Source: Clostridia bacterium (GTDB taxonomy: Bacteria > Bacillota > Peptococcia > DRI-13 > SM3-B62). Taken from it: 33,087 nt of DNA. A program made the position numbers and the translations under genes. Below the pieces are notes generated by a model. That model ran no database searches. It saw only the letters and a program-made list of their open reading frames with translations, and was not told the origin of the DNA. Of this stretch, positions 1 to 9,137 are shown piece after piece. The DNA is taken from assembly GCA_018432615.1 (NCBI GenBank), contig JAHDSQ010000056.1, forward strand, positions 1 to 33,087. The letters run 5' to 3'. Every line of letters starts with the position of its first letter. The stretch's first letter is position 1.

Positions 1-249
1 TGATTTAGCTCATAAATTAATTACTTTTTTAACTCAATCTTTGCGGATGCTTTCGCATCCCTTTCTTGACTTGAGCTCGCTCTCAACTGTTCAGTTTTCA
101 AGGTCCGTTTTTTCCTTCCCTCATCGGGCAGGAGTTTCATTCTACCACATACATCCGCTTGCAGTCAACAGGTTCTTTTTGGTATTTATTCCCTGTCCCT
201 CTCGACCTGCTTCGGCCCTTGTGGCTCTTCTTTTCGCCGCCGCAGCGAC
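1..249 (-). other. rRNA operon 5' leader (pre-16S), partial
   Basis: Read on the minus strand, this stretch follows two tandem promoters. It carries the sequence CCTTGAAAACTGAACA (rc of about 90-105), which resembles the boxA-like 'TTTGAAAACT' element found in Firmicute rRNA leaders and spacers. A 6-bp GGATGC/GCATCC hairpin with a GAAA loop lies at 45-60, and a TTGAG/CTCAA hairpin lies at about 72-87. No open frame here looks genuine. The 16S gene would begin beyond the left edge, so the assignment depends on leader features only. A 16S-23S spacer is less likely, because the promoters are immediately upstream. Confidence 0.7.
139..168 (-). promoter_or_regulatory. Sigma-A promoter P2 of the rRNA operon
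   Basis: On the minus strand, -35 TTGACT (163-168) and -10 TAGAAT (139-144) are separated by 18 bp. It lies about 95 bp inside the P1 transcript, the tandem arrangement usual for rRNA operons. Confidence 0.65.
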
Positions 250-255
250 TTTTAT

Positions 256-284
256 ATAGTATCACATCACTTTTTGTGTGTCAA
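256..284 (-). promoter_or_regulatory. Sigma-A promoter P1 of the rRNA operon
   Basis: On the minus strand, a perfect -35 TTGACA (279-284) is followed after exactly 17 bp by -10 TACTAT (256-261). It lies just downstream of the lysS stop codon. No clear lysS terminator is visible between 285 and 350, so read-through from lysS into the rRNA operon is possible. Confidence 0.75.
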
Positions 285-350
285 CGTGTTTTTTCCCTTT
301 TTTGTGGCCTTTTTTTATGTTTCACGTTTTTATTTTCATCTGCCCTTATT

Positions 351-1859
<1,509 letters not shown>

Positions 1860-2345
1860 TTACTCCGGCCAAGACACTGAAAGTATTTGATAAACCACTT
1901 TTCCCACCGGGATAACTACTTCTACCTCGTCTCCCTCTTTCTTGCCCAAAAGCGCTTTCCCCACTGGGGCCTCATAGGATATTTTGTTGTTCATAGGATC
2001 GGCTTCTGCCGAGCCTACTATTGTATAAGAGCACTCTTTGTCTAGCTCAATGTCCTTCAGTACAACCTTAGCACCAATTTGCACCGATTCTTCACCATTT
2101 TTAATCGGTTCCACTACCTTAGCATTCCTCAGCATTTTGCCCAATTCCATTATTCTGCGTTCAATAAACGCTTGTTCATTTTTTGCATCATCGTATTCAG
2201 AATTCTCGCTAATATCGCCGAACTCTATCGCCTGCTTGATTCTTGCCGCAATCTCTTTTCTTTTAACAGTCTTCAGGTTTTCAAGCTCGTTTTCCAGCTT
2301 GGCGAGCCCTTCTGGTGTTAAAATAACCTCTTTTTCAGCCGTCAT
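1860..2345 (-). CDS. greA: Transcription elongation factor GreA
   Basis: GreA rescues backtracked RNA polymerase by stimulating cleavage of the nascent RNA through the secondary channel. The 161-aa length is typical. The N-terminal coiled coil (about residues 10-75) carries the acidic tip [16 protein letters not shown] (43-58), with Asp44 and Glu47 in the catalytic positions. The C-terminal FKBP-like domain follows (about 85-161, with the conserved '[17 protein letters not shown]' stretch). GGGAGAG lies about 6 nt before the ATG. It is first gene of a greA-lysS unit behind a near-consensus sigma-A promoter and a 155-nt leader containing a strong hairpin. Confidence 0.96.
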   Translation of the reverse strand: MTAEKEVILTPEGLAKLENELENLKTVKRKEIAARIKQAIEFGDISENSEYDDAKNEQAFIERRIMELGKMLRNAKVVEPIKNGEESVQIGAKVVLKDIELDKECSYTIVGSAEADPMNNKISYEAPVGKALLGKKEGDEVEVVIPVGKVVYQILSVSWPE

Positions 2346-2436
2346 ACGATTCTCTCCCTTAAATAAAGTCCACTCAATGAATACTTAGCTTATGCACCGC
2401 ATCCCATAGTGGTTACAGCCTCAATTTAAGAATACC

Positions 2437-2469
2437 AACAAGCACTGCGCACGTACGGCAGTGCTTGTT
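2437..2469 (-). other. Perfect 12-bp hairpin in the greA-lysS leader
   Basis: AACAAGCACTGC (2437-2448) is perfectly complementary to GCAGTGCTTGTT (2458-2469) with a 9-nt loop. It lies inside the predicted 5' untranslated region of greA. On the minus (greA) strand the hairpin is followed by GGTATTC rather than a U-run, so it is not a typical terminator for greA. On the plus strand it is followed by TTCC only. It may stabilise the mRNA or bind a factor. Confidence 0.5.
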
Positions 2470-2508
2470 TTCCATGTTGTTATCACTACTCCTGCAAATC
2501 TCTAGACC

Positions 2509-2537
2509 ATTATATAGACGGCAATACCTTTTGTCAA
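2509..2537 (-). promoter_or_regulatory. Consensus sigma-A promoter of greA-lysS
   Basis: On the minus strand, TTGACA (2532-2537), a 17-bp spacer and TATAAT (2509-2514) give a perfect match to the vegetative consensus. The expected transcript starts near 2502, about 155 nt before the greA ATG. Confidence 0.85.
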
Positions 2538-2610
2538 GACAATAAGGGAGGGCAATAAGGAGGTTGACCCGGTACATACTAGCGACCACTGAGAGCATAG
2601 ACAATATTAT

Positions 2611-3117
2611 TTACTTTTCTTGTGTTTTTATGATCTTGATAATATTATTTACCGCATCTTGTAAATCCGGTTTTGATACATATGTCTGTGAACGTTGTTC
2701 TTTCATCATTGTGTTAGTATCAACAAACAAAAACATTCCTTTTTCAAGCACAACAACCACCGCCTTCGGTTGTGCTATTTGATCACTTTCCACAAACGTC
2801 ATTATATAATTGTTGCCTTCATTGAGTAATTTCCCATTTTCCAAAACATTTGCTTCTATATCCTTTGTCGCTTTTTGCAAACTAATACCCTGAAGCCCAT
2901 CAATTATTTTCTGTATATTGTCTATAGAAGTAATTTCTCTTGTCCCTTGATGCATTCCACCTTCAATAAGAATAGCAGTTATCTTTTCCGGCTCAATAAT
3001 TAATTTAGTGGAGTTTATCTGTTTGTTATCATGGTCGGTCTTTATGGCATCGTTGTATATAATAATGCCAACAATTATCAGTATTATGAAACTAATAATC
3101 AATGCTGTCCTCTTCAT
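2611..3117 (-). CDS. Membrane-anchored protein of unknown function
   Basis: I do not recognise this protein. From ATG 3117 it is 168 aa: a short basic start (MKRTAL), one hydrophobic segment (about residues 4-21, rich in Ile/Val/Leu), then a mostly polar domain predicted to lie outside the membrane. The soluble part alternates beta-prone stretches and contains a hydrophobic PKAVVVVLEKGMFLFVDT strand pair. No cysteine lipobox or catalytic motif is visible. An in-frame GTG at 3126 and TTG at 3144 are alternative starts; the Shine-Dalgarno (GGGACGG) is weak. It begins just after the stop of the acyl-ACP reductase-like gene and is probably co-transcribed with it. It is more AT-rich than its neighbours. 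Confidence 0.75.
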   Translation of the reverse strand: MKRTALIISFIILIIVGIIIYNDAIKTDHDNKQINSTKLIIEPEKITAILIEGGMHQGTREITSIDNIQKIIDGLQGISLQKATKDIEANVLENGKLLNEGNNYIMTFVESDQIAQPKAVVVVLEKGMFLFVDTNTMMKEQRSQTYVSKPDLQDAVNNIIKIIKTQEK

Positions 3118-3140
3118 TTTTTTCACCGTCCCTATAAAAA

Positions 3141-4241
3141 TCAATCATTGACAGCTCCAACAACCCCAGTGTTATTTCTGCGGGTATCCGCTGTTTTCTT
3201 TATCGCTGCAATCTCCTCTTCTGTCAGGCCCCTCTCAAAGCTGCGAAGTCCTGCCAGTTTAAAGCCGTGCTTCTTGCCCAATTCCCCAATAGCAAGCACT
3301 TTATCAATTGTTAGTTCTCTTCCCAGTGAGTAGGATTCGTATTTCTTTTCCAAAGCCAAGATCATTGTCTCGGCCATACAAGCATAACTCTTTCCCGGTG
3401 GAAACCCAAAATCAAAATTGAATTGTGGCTCTCCGGGAACATCAACTACTCCGCCTTCTATCACCAGCACATCGTCTCTTTCTTTGGCGACAGCCGGTGA
3501 AACATCCCTGGGCCGAGCCACATCGCAGATAACAGCTCCTGGCTTGATATCCGCAGGATGAATCTGGTAATCCAAGGAAGCTGAAACAGCAATGATTATA
3601 TCGGCATCCTGCAAGGCTCCCCTGTCACTGCTTATTTTAACGGCGGTCCCCGTATCGTACATGATTTTTGCCCTTAGTTTCTCCAATTCCGTTTGTCTAC
3701 GGGCGATAAGGGCCAAATTCTTATTCTCCCTCGCGACAAGTTGCGCACATACGCTGCCTACGGAACCGGTCGCACCGAGTATTACTATTTTTGCCTTATT
3801 ATAATCAATACCCATCTTATTCGCGGCATACTTAACACCTTCCAGGGCCGTATAGACAGTGTAACTGTTTCCCGTTGTAACCGGAATATCCGCGTTTTTT
3901 GCCACAGTAATTCCGGCATCTCCCACCACCGAAGTCAGAGCCCCCAACCCGACAATCTTTGCCCCATTTTTGGCAGCAAGGCTGACGCAAGCACTTATTT
4001 TCTCAATTACCTTTTTTTCCGGCAATTCTAATAACTGGCGCGAGTTCAGTGCACAGCCGATAAACTCACCACAGCATTCGTTATATGGCGACTTCACCCC
4101 GGTAATCTCTGACACCTTAAGGGGAGGAAGGAGTCGCGTCACTCTATCCAATAGGGTTTGTGGCATACCTTTCGCCAAAGGAAATTTTCGGAAAATATCC
4201 GAGTCGTCAATCGGATGAACCACAAAGGCAAACTTATCCAT
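3141..4241 (-). CDS. Acyl-ACP reductase-like NAD(P)-dependent dehydrogenase
   Basis: The 366-aa protein resembles the family of the cyanobacterial long-chain fatty acyl-ACP reductase, often annotated in Firmicutes as 'shikimate dehydrogenase'. The likely reaction is NADPH-dependent reduction of an acyl thioester to an aldehyde. Visible support: TTGNSYT (122-128, compare TTGNTHT in the cyanobacterial enzyme), the Rossmann glycine motif GATGSVG (156-162), and KSYACMAETM (284-293), which places Cys288 where the reductase has its acyl-enzyme cysteine. The C-terminus keeps the 'AIGELGKKHGF' stretch. No aldehyde-deformylating oxygenase is nearby. ATG 4241 has GGAGGT about 5 nt upstream. It is 33 bp downstream of the gene at 4275-5177. 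Homology to the family is fairly sure; the substrate is unknown. Confidence 0.8.
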   Translation of the reverse strand: MDKFAFVVHPIDDSDIFRKFPLAKGMPQTLLDRVTRLLPPLKVSEITGVKSPYNECCGEFIGCALNSRQLLELPEKKVIEKISACVSLAAKNGAKIVGLGALTSVVGDAGITVAKNADIPVTTGNSYTVYTALEGVKYAANKMGIDYNKAKIVILGATGSVGSVCAQLVARENKNLALIARRQTELEKLRAKIMYDTGTAVKISSDRGALQDADIIIAVSASLDYQIHPADIKPGAVICDVARPRDVSPAVAKERDDVLVIEGGVVDVPGEPQFNFDFGFPPGKSYACMAETMILALEKKYESYSLGRELTIDKVLAIGELGKKHGFKLAGLRSFERGLTEEEIAAIKKTADTRRNNTGVVGAVND

Positions 4242-4274
4242 CCATTACCTCCAATATTGATTGATTCTCGTCAA

Positions 4275-5177
4275 TTAACTCAGTTTAATAATGCGCGGTT
4301 TGAATTCCAGTCGTTCAAGCAACTCAAGATAATTTTCATTTGTTATTTCAGCTATAGGTTTTTCCAGCAATGCTACCAAAAGGGCTTCCATAACATTGGT
4401 CCCGAAGGAACGTCCATTAAACTCCGGTGTAGTTGTAATCAGATGAGAAGCCCCACGTTGTTTTAAAAGCTCAACATCTTCCGTCGTAACCGTATTAGTC
4501 AATATTATTTTCCCCTCAACCCTTCGCGGCAAATACTTTTTGATATACAGAAAATCTCCTGCAATAACCTCATTCTCATTATAATACTTGCTATACTTAT
4601 CCGTTATGACCTCCTGCCGGGAGCCGGTAGGATACAAGAGTTTGAAAGGCAACTTGCTGACAATAGGCCCCAGCAAACCTGCTGTAAACGCGAGTTTTTC
4701 CAGGGACCTAATCGGAACCGGAAAGTTCAAGCCGAAAATCAAATCGCCAAAAGTCATTATTGCCCCATGTTTGACCAAGGCCTCGGCCATTCCGAAACGA
4801 TCCACACCACAAACAAGCAATACTTTTTTCTCAGCAAAATTTATTATTCCTGTATCCGCTAAGTATTCTATCGTTTTTCTCTCCAAAGTATCTTTAAGTC
4901 CTGTTCCGTCAACTATAGGTGTCACTTTCGCCGCACAGGAAATGCGCTTTGCATCCCTCATAACATATTTTTTTCTGCCTGTCTGTATGTATAAATCGAT
5001 GCCTCCCATACCAAAAGCATCAACCTTACCATCCAACTCTTTTATCAGTCTCAATGCCTTCCCGATATCACCGTCTGTTCCGATCCTCTCAATCCTAAAC
5101 CTACTTCCCAAAAGGGTTGTCTCGACAGCATGATTTCTACCGGAAGCCCCCAGACTGACACTAACGATCCTTTTCAT
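4275..5177 (-). CDS. Conserved protein of unknown function, paired with the acyl-ACP reductase-like gene
   Basis: The protein is 300 aa and has no signal peptide. I recall relatives being labelled 'quinate 5-dehydrogenase' in clostridial genomes, but I see no shikimate/quinate dehydrogenase motif. Visible features are an opening MKRIVSVSLGASGRNH, a DAFGMGGIDLYI stretch near residue 53, an alternating hydrophobic strand VLLVCGVDRFG (about 119-129) with a hydrophobic, proline-containing middle (about 143-180), and ILTNTVTTEDVELL further on. The C-terminal half looks like a Rossmann-type alpha/beta fold. GAGGTG precedes the ATG by 5 nt. It is first of a two- or three-gene unit with the reductase-like gene. 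Function is unassigned. Confidence 0.8.
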   Translation of the reverse strand: MKRIVSVSLGASGRNHAVETTLLGSRFRIERIGTDGDIGKALRLIKELDGKVDAFGMGGIDLYIQTGRKKYVMRDAKRISCAAKVTPIVDGTGLKDTLERKTIEYLADTGIINFAEKKVLLVCGVDRFGMAEALVKHGAIMTFGDLIFGLNFPVPIRSLEKLAFTAGLLGPIVSKLPFKLLYPTGSRQEVITDKYSKYYNENEVIAGDFLYIKKYLPRRVEGKIILTNTVTTEDVELLKQRGASHLITTTPEFNGRSFGTNVMEALLVALLEKPIAEITNENYLELLERLEFKPRIIKLS

Positions 5178-5261
5178 TCTGACACCTCAATCCCTCTGTC
5201 ACACACAATATAATATCCATCTTCTGGTTCGGTTATTATTATAACACCAAAATACCACCAT

Positions 5262-5290
5262 AAAAAAGAACTTGCCGAAAACAGCAAGTT
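5262..5290 (-). terminator. Rho-independent terminator of bioY-coaX-dusB
   Basis: On the minus strand, AACTTGC and GCAAGTT form a 7-bp stem followed by CTTTTTTA. It lies about 40 bp after the dusB stop codon. Confidence 0.85.
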
Positions 5291-5292
5291 TA

Positions 5293-5340
5293 TTTGTTTA
5301 TAGCATCATTTGTTTATAGCATCATTTGTTTATAGCATCT
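5293..5340. repeat. Three tandem 16-bp repeats at the dusB 3' end
   Basis: The unit TTTGTTTATAGCATCA occurs at 5293-5308 and 5309-5324, and with a final T at 5325-5340. The third copy contains the last codons and stop of dusB. The first two repeat that stop region in the untranslated tail. The unit length is not a multiple of three, so only one copy encodes the C-terminus. Confidence 0.95.
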
Positions 5341-6310
5341 CCAGACTTTCCTGCTTTAAATACTCTTCCAGCAGAAAAACTACCTCTTCCCTTTTTTTTG
5401 CCTTATAAACGGCTTCCTTTAACGGCGCTGTATACGGCAGACCTTTGAGATACCATGCAATATGTTTTCTCATCTGCAATATCCCCGATTTTTCGCCCTT
5501 TTGCGCAACAGTCAAGTTCAAATGTCGGATAGCCCCGCGAACCTTCTCTGTCGCATCCGGGGATTGAAGCAATTCTCCGTTCTCCAAAAAATACTTTGCC
5601 CGGGAAATAAGCCAAGGATTCCCCAGTGCTCCGCGTCCCAGCATCACGGCGTCACATCCGGTCTGCCGCAACATCTTTGCCGCATCCTCGGGCTCCCAAA
5701 TATCGCCGTTGCCGATAACCGGTATCTTAACGCTTTCCTTAACCCTTTTGATAATATTCCAATCCGCCTGGCCGCCATAGTATTGCTCTCTAGTTCGCCC
5801 GTGGACCGTAATGGCGGCTGCACCCGCAGCCTCTAATCTTTTTGATAATTCCACCGCTACGATCCTGTCTTTACTTAGTCCCTTGCGAATTTTAACCGTG
5901 ATCGGCAAACCTGTTGACCTCTCCATCTTCTCAACGATTTCGCAGGCCAATTCCGGTTTTTCCAGTAATGCAGACCCTTCTCCGTTTTTCACCACCTTTG
6001 GTACCGGACACCCCATATTGATATCAAGCAGTCCAGCACCTTCCTCAGCCGCCATCACAGCCGCTTCGGCCATAACATCCGGTTCCGAGCCAAAAAGCTG
6101 GACAGCCACCGGTGGTTTTTCTCCGGATAAATCCAACAGTATCTTTGTTTTGCTGTTTTTATACGTCAAGGCTTTTGCACTTATCATTTCGGTATAAACC
6201 AAACCGCAACCATGTTCACGCGCAATATTCCGGAATACCTTGTCCGTTATACCGGCCAACGGCGCCAGCACAACGGGACACAAAATCCTAACATCACCGA
6301 TTTTCAACAT
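5330..6310 (-). CDS. dusB: tRNA-dihydrouridine synthase, DusB type
   Basis: This FMN- and NADPH-dependent enzyme reduces uridines in the tRNA D-loop to dihydrouridine. The 326-aa protein has the family TIM barrel. VLAPLAGITDKVFR (14-27) forms the FMN-binding start, and the signature MGCPVPKVVKNGEGSALL (99-116) includes the catalytic Cys101. TVHGRTREQYYGG and VIGNGDI bind FMN phosphate. The C-terminal helical tRNA-binding domain (RKHIAWYLKGLP) is present. AAGGGAG lies 6 nt before the ATG. It is last gene of bioY-coaX-dusB, 34 bp after coaX, and ends inside a 16-bp tandem repeat. Confidence 0.95.
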   Translation of the reverse strand: MLKIGDVRILCPVVLAPLAGITDKVFRNIAREHGCGLVYTEMISAKALTYKNSKTKILLDLSGEKPPVAVQLFGSEPDVMAEAAVMAAEEGAGLLDINMGCPVPKVVKNGEGSALLEKPELACEIVEKMERSTGLPITVKIRKGLSKDRIVAVELSKRLEAAGAAAITVHGRTREQYYGGQADWNIIKRVKESVKIPVIGNGDIWEPEDAAKMLRQTGCDAVMLGRGALGNPWLISRAKYFLENGELLQSPDATEKVRGAIRHLNLTVAQKGEKSGILQMRKHIAWYLKGLPYTAPLKEAVYKAKKREEVVFLLEEYLKQESLEML

Positions 6311-6344
6311 CTCAATCTCCCTTGCGAAAAGAAACCGGCTCTTT

Positions 6345-7109
6345 TTACCGGTTACGCTCGAAAATTATCCTTAAACCTTCTAATGTTAAAAACGAATCAA
6401 CCTTATCAATGGTTTCGGACCCGTCGGCTATCAAGTCCGCCACTCCGCCCGTGGCCACAACAAAAGCCTCACTTTCAAGCTCCTTTTTTATCCGCTTTAC
6501 TATCCCGTCAACCTGCCCAATATACCCAAACACCATACCGGCCTGCATGCTGGCAACAGTATTGCGTCCAATGACTTTTTTAGGCTTAACCAACTCAATA
6601 CGAGGGAGCTTAGCTGCTTTTTGAAACAACGCCTCTGTAGCAATCCCTATCCCTGACGTAATCAAGCCGCCAAGGTACTCACCTTGAGCGCTGACAACAC
6701 AAAAGGTCGTAGCGGTGCCAAAATCCACAATAATCAGTGGTCCACCATACTGTTCATATGCGGCAACAGCGTTCACAATTCTATCGGCCCCGATTTCCTT
6801 CGGGTTATCATAGAAAATTGGCATACCCGTTTTTATACCGGGTCCTATTACCAGCGGGCGCACATGAAAATACTGCTGTGCCATCTCTTCCAGAGCAGGC
6901 ATCAAAGGGGGAACAACCGAGGATATTATGACATTCTGAACCTCTTTATAATCCAAACCACTGTACTCAAAAAGGTTATAAAGCAAGATGCCGTACTCAT
7001 CCTTCGTTTTATTCCTATCCGTAGACACCCGCCAGTATTTAACTAATTTCTCCCCGCTGTATACACCCAAGACAATATTAGTATTACCCGCGTCAAAAAC
7101 CAGCAGCAT
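6345..7109 (-). CDS. coaX: Pantothenate kinase, type III (CoaX)
   Basis: CoaX phosphorylates pantothenate, the first committed step to coenzyme A. The type III form belongs to the ASKHA fold, needs a monovalent cation, and is not feedback-inhibited by CoA. The 254-aa protein shows DAGNTN (6-11, phosphate binding), GADR (107-110, pantothenate site) and DFGTATT (129-135, second phosphate motif with the catalytic Asp). AAAGGAGAG precedes the ATG by 8 nt. It lies 19 bp after bioY and 34 bp before dusB, so it should respond to the same biotin-controlled promoter. The pantothenate genes panBCD are directly upstream. Confidence 0.96.
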   Translation of the reverse strand: MLLVFDAGNTNIVLGVYSGEKLVKYWRVSTDRNKTKDEYGILLYNLFEYSGLDYKEVQNVIISSVVPPLMPALEEMAQQYFHVRPLVIGPGIKTGMPIFYDNPKEIGADRIVNAVAAYEQYGGPLIIVDFGTATTFCVVSAQGEYLGGLITSGIGIATEALFQKAAKLPRIELVKPKKVIGRNTVASMQAGMVFGYIGQVDGIVKRIKKELESEAFVVATGGVADLIADGSETIDKVDSFLTLEGLRIIFERNR

Positions 7110-7128
7110 TTCAGCACTCTCCTTTATA

Positions 7129-7701
7129 CTATGAACCGACCAAACCTTGACGGCTCAAACGCAGATTTATCCCTCTGGCCAGAACCGCCGCTATAAGTCC
7201 CTTCACAACATCCAGCCCTATAAACGGTAGCATTCCAACTTGCACTGTCTTCCAGAAGGTAAAGGGTTGCCCCAGATACAACCTAACCATCCCATAAAGA
7301 TAAGGGATACCTATTAAATACATCACACCTATCCCCGCCAGCATCGCTCCCATATAGCGAACTACGCTTCCTCCCTGGCCTTTTTCCATCAACCTGCCGA
7401 TTATGTAGGCCATCGCAATGAATCCCAATAAAAATCCGGCGGTCGGTTGCAGGATATAGGCCAAACCCCCGAAGGGCGGCTTAGCGAATACGGGGACTCC
7501 CAGCAAACCAATGAGCACGTACACGGCAACACTTAAAGCTCCTAATCTTGCTCCCAAAACGGAACCCGCCAGCATCACCATAAAAGGCAAAATGCTGAAG
7601 GGGACAATGACGTCTCCTCCCATCTTGAGGATTAAAGAGGCAATACATATGAGGGAAGAAAACAATGCAACCCTTGTTATATCTCTGGCTGATAATCTCA
7701 T
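7129..7701 (-). CDS. bioY: Biotin transporter S component BioY
   Basis: BioY is the membrane substrate-binding subunit of an energy-coupling-factor biotin importer. The 190-aa protein has about six hydrophobic segments and the family pattern [14 protein letters not shown] in the first half, then [21 protein letters not shown] (about 74-94). No EcfA/EcfT genes are in the window, so a shared ECF module elsewhere, or solitary BioY function, is implied. AAGGAGG lies about 6 nt before the ATG. The promoter upstream is overlapped by a BirA-type operator, supporting biotin control. It is first gene of bioY-coaX-dusB. Confidence 0.95.
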   Translation of the reverse strand: MRLSARDITRVALFSSLICIASLILKMGGDVIVPFSILPFMVMLAGSVLGARLGALSVAVYVLIGLLGVPVFAKPPFGGLAYILQPTAGFLLGFIAMAYIIGRLMEKGQGGSVVRYMGAMLAGIGVMYLIGIPYLYGMVRLYLGQPFTFWKTVQVGMLPFIGLDVVKGLIAAVLARGINLRLSRQGLVGS

Positions 7702-7774
7702 TACCGGTCCTCCTTGTTACGGTCTGTTTGTATAATGTCACCCACGTGCACAATTATGGTTAACATTATTACCT

Positions 7775-7803
7775 ATTCTAACCCCGACCGGCATGATTGT
7801 CAA
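7775..7803 (-). promoter_or_regulatory. Sigma-A promoter of bioY-coaX-dusB
   Basis: On the minus strand, TTGACA (7798-7803), a 17-bp spacer and TAGAAT (7775-7780). The -35 hexamer lies inside the right half of the BirA-type operator, so bound repressor would block polymerase. Confidence 0.8.
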
Positions 7804-7828
7804 CCTCGTATTCACCCTAGGTTTACAA
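7797..7828 (-). promoter_or_regulatory. BirA-type biotin operator
   Basis: On the minus strand, TTGTAAACC, a 14-bp spacer and GGTTGACAA form an inverted repeat with one mismatch. This is the known layout of BirA operators (TTGTAAACC-N14/15-GGTTTACAA). It overlaps the -35 of the bioY promoter and sits upstream of a biotin transporter gene. Confidence 0.85.
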
Positions 7829-7858
7829 TTGTTTTCTCTCGATTTATTTTCTCCCTCT

Positions 7859-8248
7859 TTATTTTCTTCCTCCCCTATCAAAAGCCTTCTCTACCCCTTC
7901 TCTGACAACCCTATTCTCTTCGTCGACAAAAAGCACGATAGGCTGATGTTCCTGTGCTTCTTCGGTAGTCATCATCCCATAGCTGATAATTATCACAAAA
8001 TCACCCGGCTGAACCAAACGAGCTGCCGCACCATTTAAACAAATCTCTCCGGAATCCGGCGGTCCAGGAATAACGTAAGTTTCCAACCTCGCCCCGTTAT
8101 TATTATTTACTACCTGAACCTTTTCGTTAGGGTAAATATCCGCCCTTTTCATTAGCTCGGAATCAATAGTTATACTCCCCACATAGTTCAAATCTGCTGC
8201 TGTTACCACTGCCCGATGAATCTTAGATTTCATTATTGTCCTAAACAC
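7859..8248 (-). CDS. panD: Aspartate 1-decarboxylase precursor
   Basis: PanD makes beta-alanine from aspartate for pantothenate synthesis, using a pyruvoyl group formed by self-cleavage. I start at GTG 8248, preceded by GGAGGGAG, rather than at the longer upstream frame. With this start the cleavage site in NYVGSIT falls at Gly24-Ser25, the numbering known for the Escherichia coli enzyme, and the protein has 129 aa. KSKIHRA near the start and [16 protein letters not shown] later are family-typical. Its start overlaps the panC stop by 8 bp, indicating translational coupling. No convincing terminator separates it from bioY. Confidence 0.94.
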   Translation of the reverse strand: MFRTIMKSKIHRAVVTAADLNYVGSITIDSELMKRADIYPNEKVQVVNNNNGARLETYVIPGPPDSGEICLNGAAARLVQPGDFVIIISYGMMTTEEAQEHQPIVLFVDEENRVVREGVEKAFDRGGRK

Positions 8249-9101
8249 CGGTATCTCCCTCCAATACAATGTTGTCGATTAAACGTGTACTGCCAATTCT
8301 TACGGCTAAAGCAACAACCACGTTCTCTTTAATTTCGTCTACTTCTTGCAGGAGTTCGGCACTGCAAATCTCGGCATAATCAATAGCCGCCAGAGGCTCT
8401 TGCCGAATTCTATCCTGCACGGCATCCAATAATTTGCGAGCAGAACGCTCACCTTTATCATACAAATCCCGGCAAATCCGAAGCGCTTCATTAAGACACA
8501 ATGCTTGCCGCCTTTCTTCCTCCGATAGGTATACATTGCGTGAACTCATAGCCAAACCGTCTTTTTCTCTCACTATCGGAACCATCTTTATTTCTACAGG
8601 CATATTCAGGTCTGCAACCATCCGCTTGATCACCAGGCATTGCTGATAATCCTTCTGCCCGAAATAGGCCCTGTCAGGCTGCACTATATTGAACAGCTTG
8701 GTGACCACGGTAGCCACACCGCTGAAATGGCCGGGACGTACCGCCCCGCACAATACCTCGGTGATTTCCGTAACGTTGACTGTAGTAAGCTGGGGGTAAT
8801 AAGGGTACATCTCGGAAACCTCCGGAGCAAAGATGGCATCCACACCTGCTGCGGCGGCCAATTGACTATCGCGTTTTAAATCCCTCGGGTAAGTATCCAA
8901 GTCTTCGTTGGCTCCAAACTGCAGTGGATTAACAAAGATACTCATTATCACAAAATCATTTTCTCGGCGTGCCGCCCTAGCCAAACTCAAATGTCCTTCA
9001 TGCAGGTAACCCATTGTGGGAACAAGCCCGATCTGCCCACCTTTACTGCTTTTTCTCCTTACCCAATCCCTAACCTCGGATATTTTCTTCAAGATTAACA
9101 T
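8241..9101 (-). CDS. panC: Pantothenate synthetase (pantoate-beta-alanine ligase)
   Basis: PanC joins pantoate and beta-alanine with ATP, through a pantoyl-adenylate. The 286-aa protein has the HIGH-class nucleotide-binding motif in [10 protein letters not shown] (28-37), [17 protein letters not shown] for pantoate binding, FGQKDYQQ and the KMSKS-like [16 protein letters not shown] precedes the ATG by about 5 nt. It lies 36 bp downstream of panB and overlaps panD, so the three form one transcript. Confidence 0.97.
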   Translation of the reverse strand: MLILKKISEVRDWVRRKSSKGGQIGLVPTMGYLHEGHLSLARAARRENDFVIMSIFVNPLQFGANEDLDTYPRDLKRDSQLAAAAGVDAIFAPEVSEMYPYYPQLTTVNVTEITEVLCGAVRPGHFSGVATVVTKLFNIVQPDRAYFGQKDYQQCLVIKRMVADLNMPVEIKMVPIVREKDGLAMSSRNVYLSEEERRQALCLNEALRICRDLYDKGERSARKLLDAVQDRIRQEPLAAIDYAEICSAELLQEVDEIKENVVVALAVRIGSTRLIDNIVLEGDTGV

Positions 9102-9137
9102 GATACACCTCGCTGCCCGCTATAGATTATACTTGCC

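Noticed and set aside
2413-2604. 63-codon minus-strand open frame over the greA promoter
   Set aside because: It spans the consensus promoter and leader hairpin, has no ribosome binding site, and its sequence resembles no protein.
3141-5177. Shikimate/quinate dehydrogenase pair
   Set aside because: No aroE-like active-site motif is seen, and the 3141-4241 product fits acyl-ACP reductase motifs better.
5200-5260. Promoter for the 4275-5177 gene
   Set aside because: TATAAT-like and TATATT hexamers are present in AT-rich DNA, but no acceptable -35 lies at the right distance.
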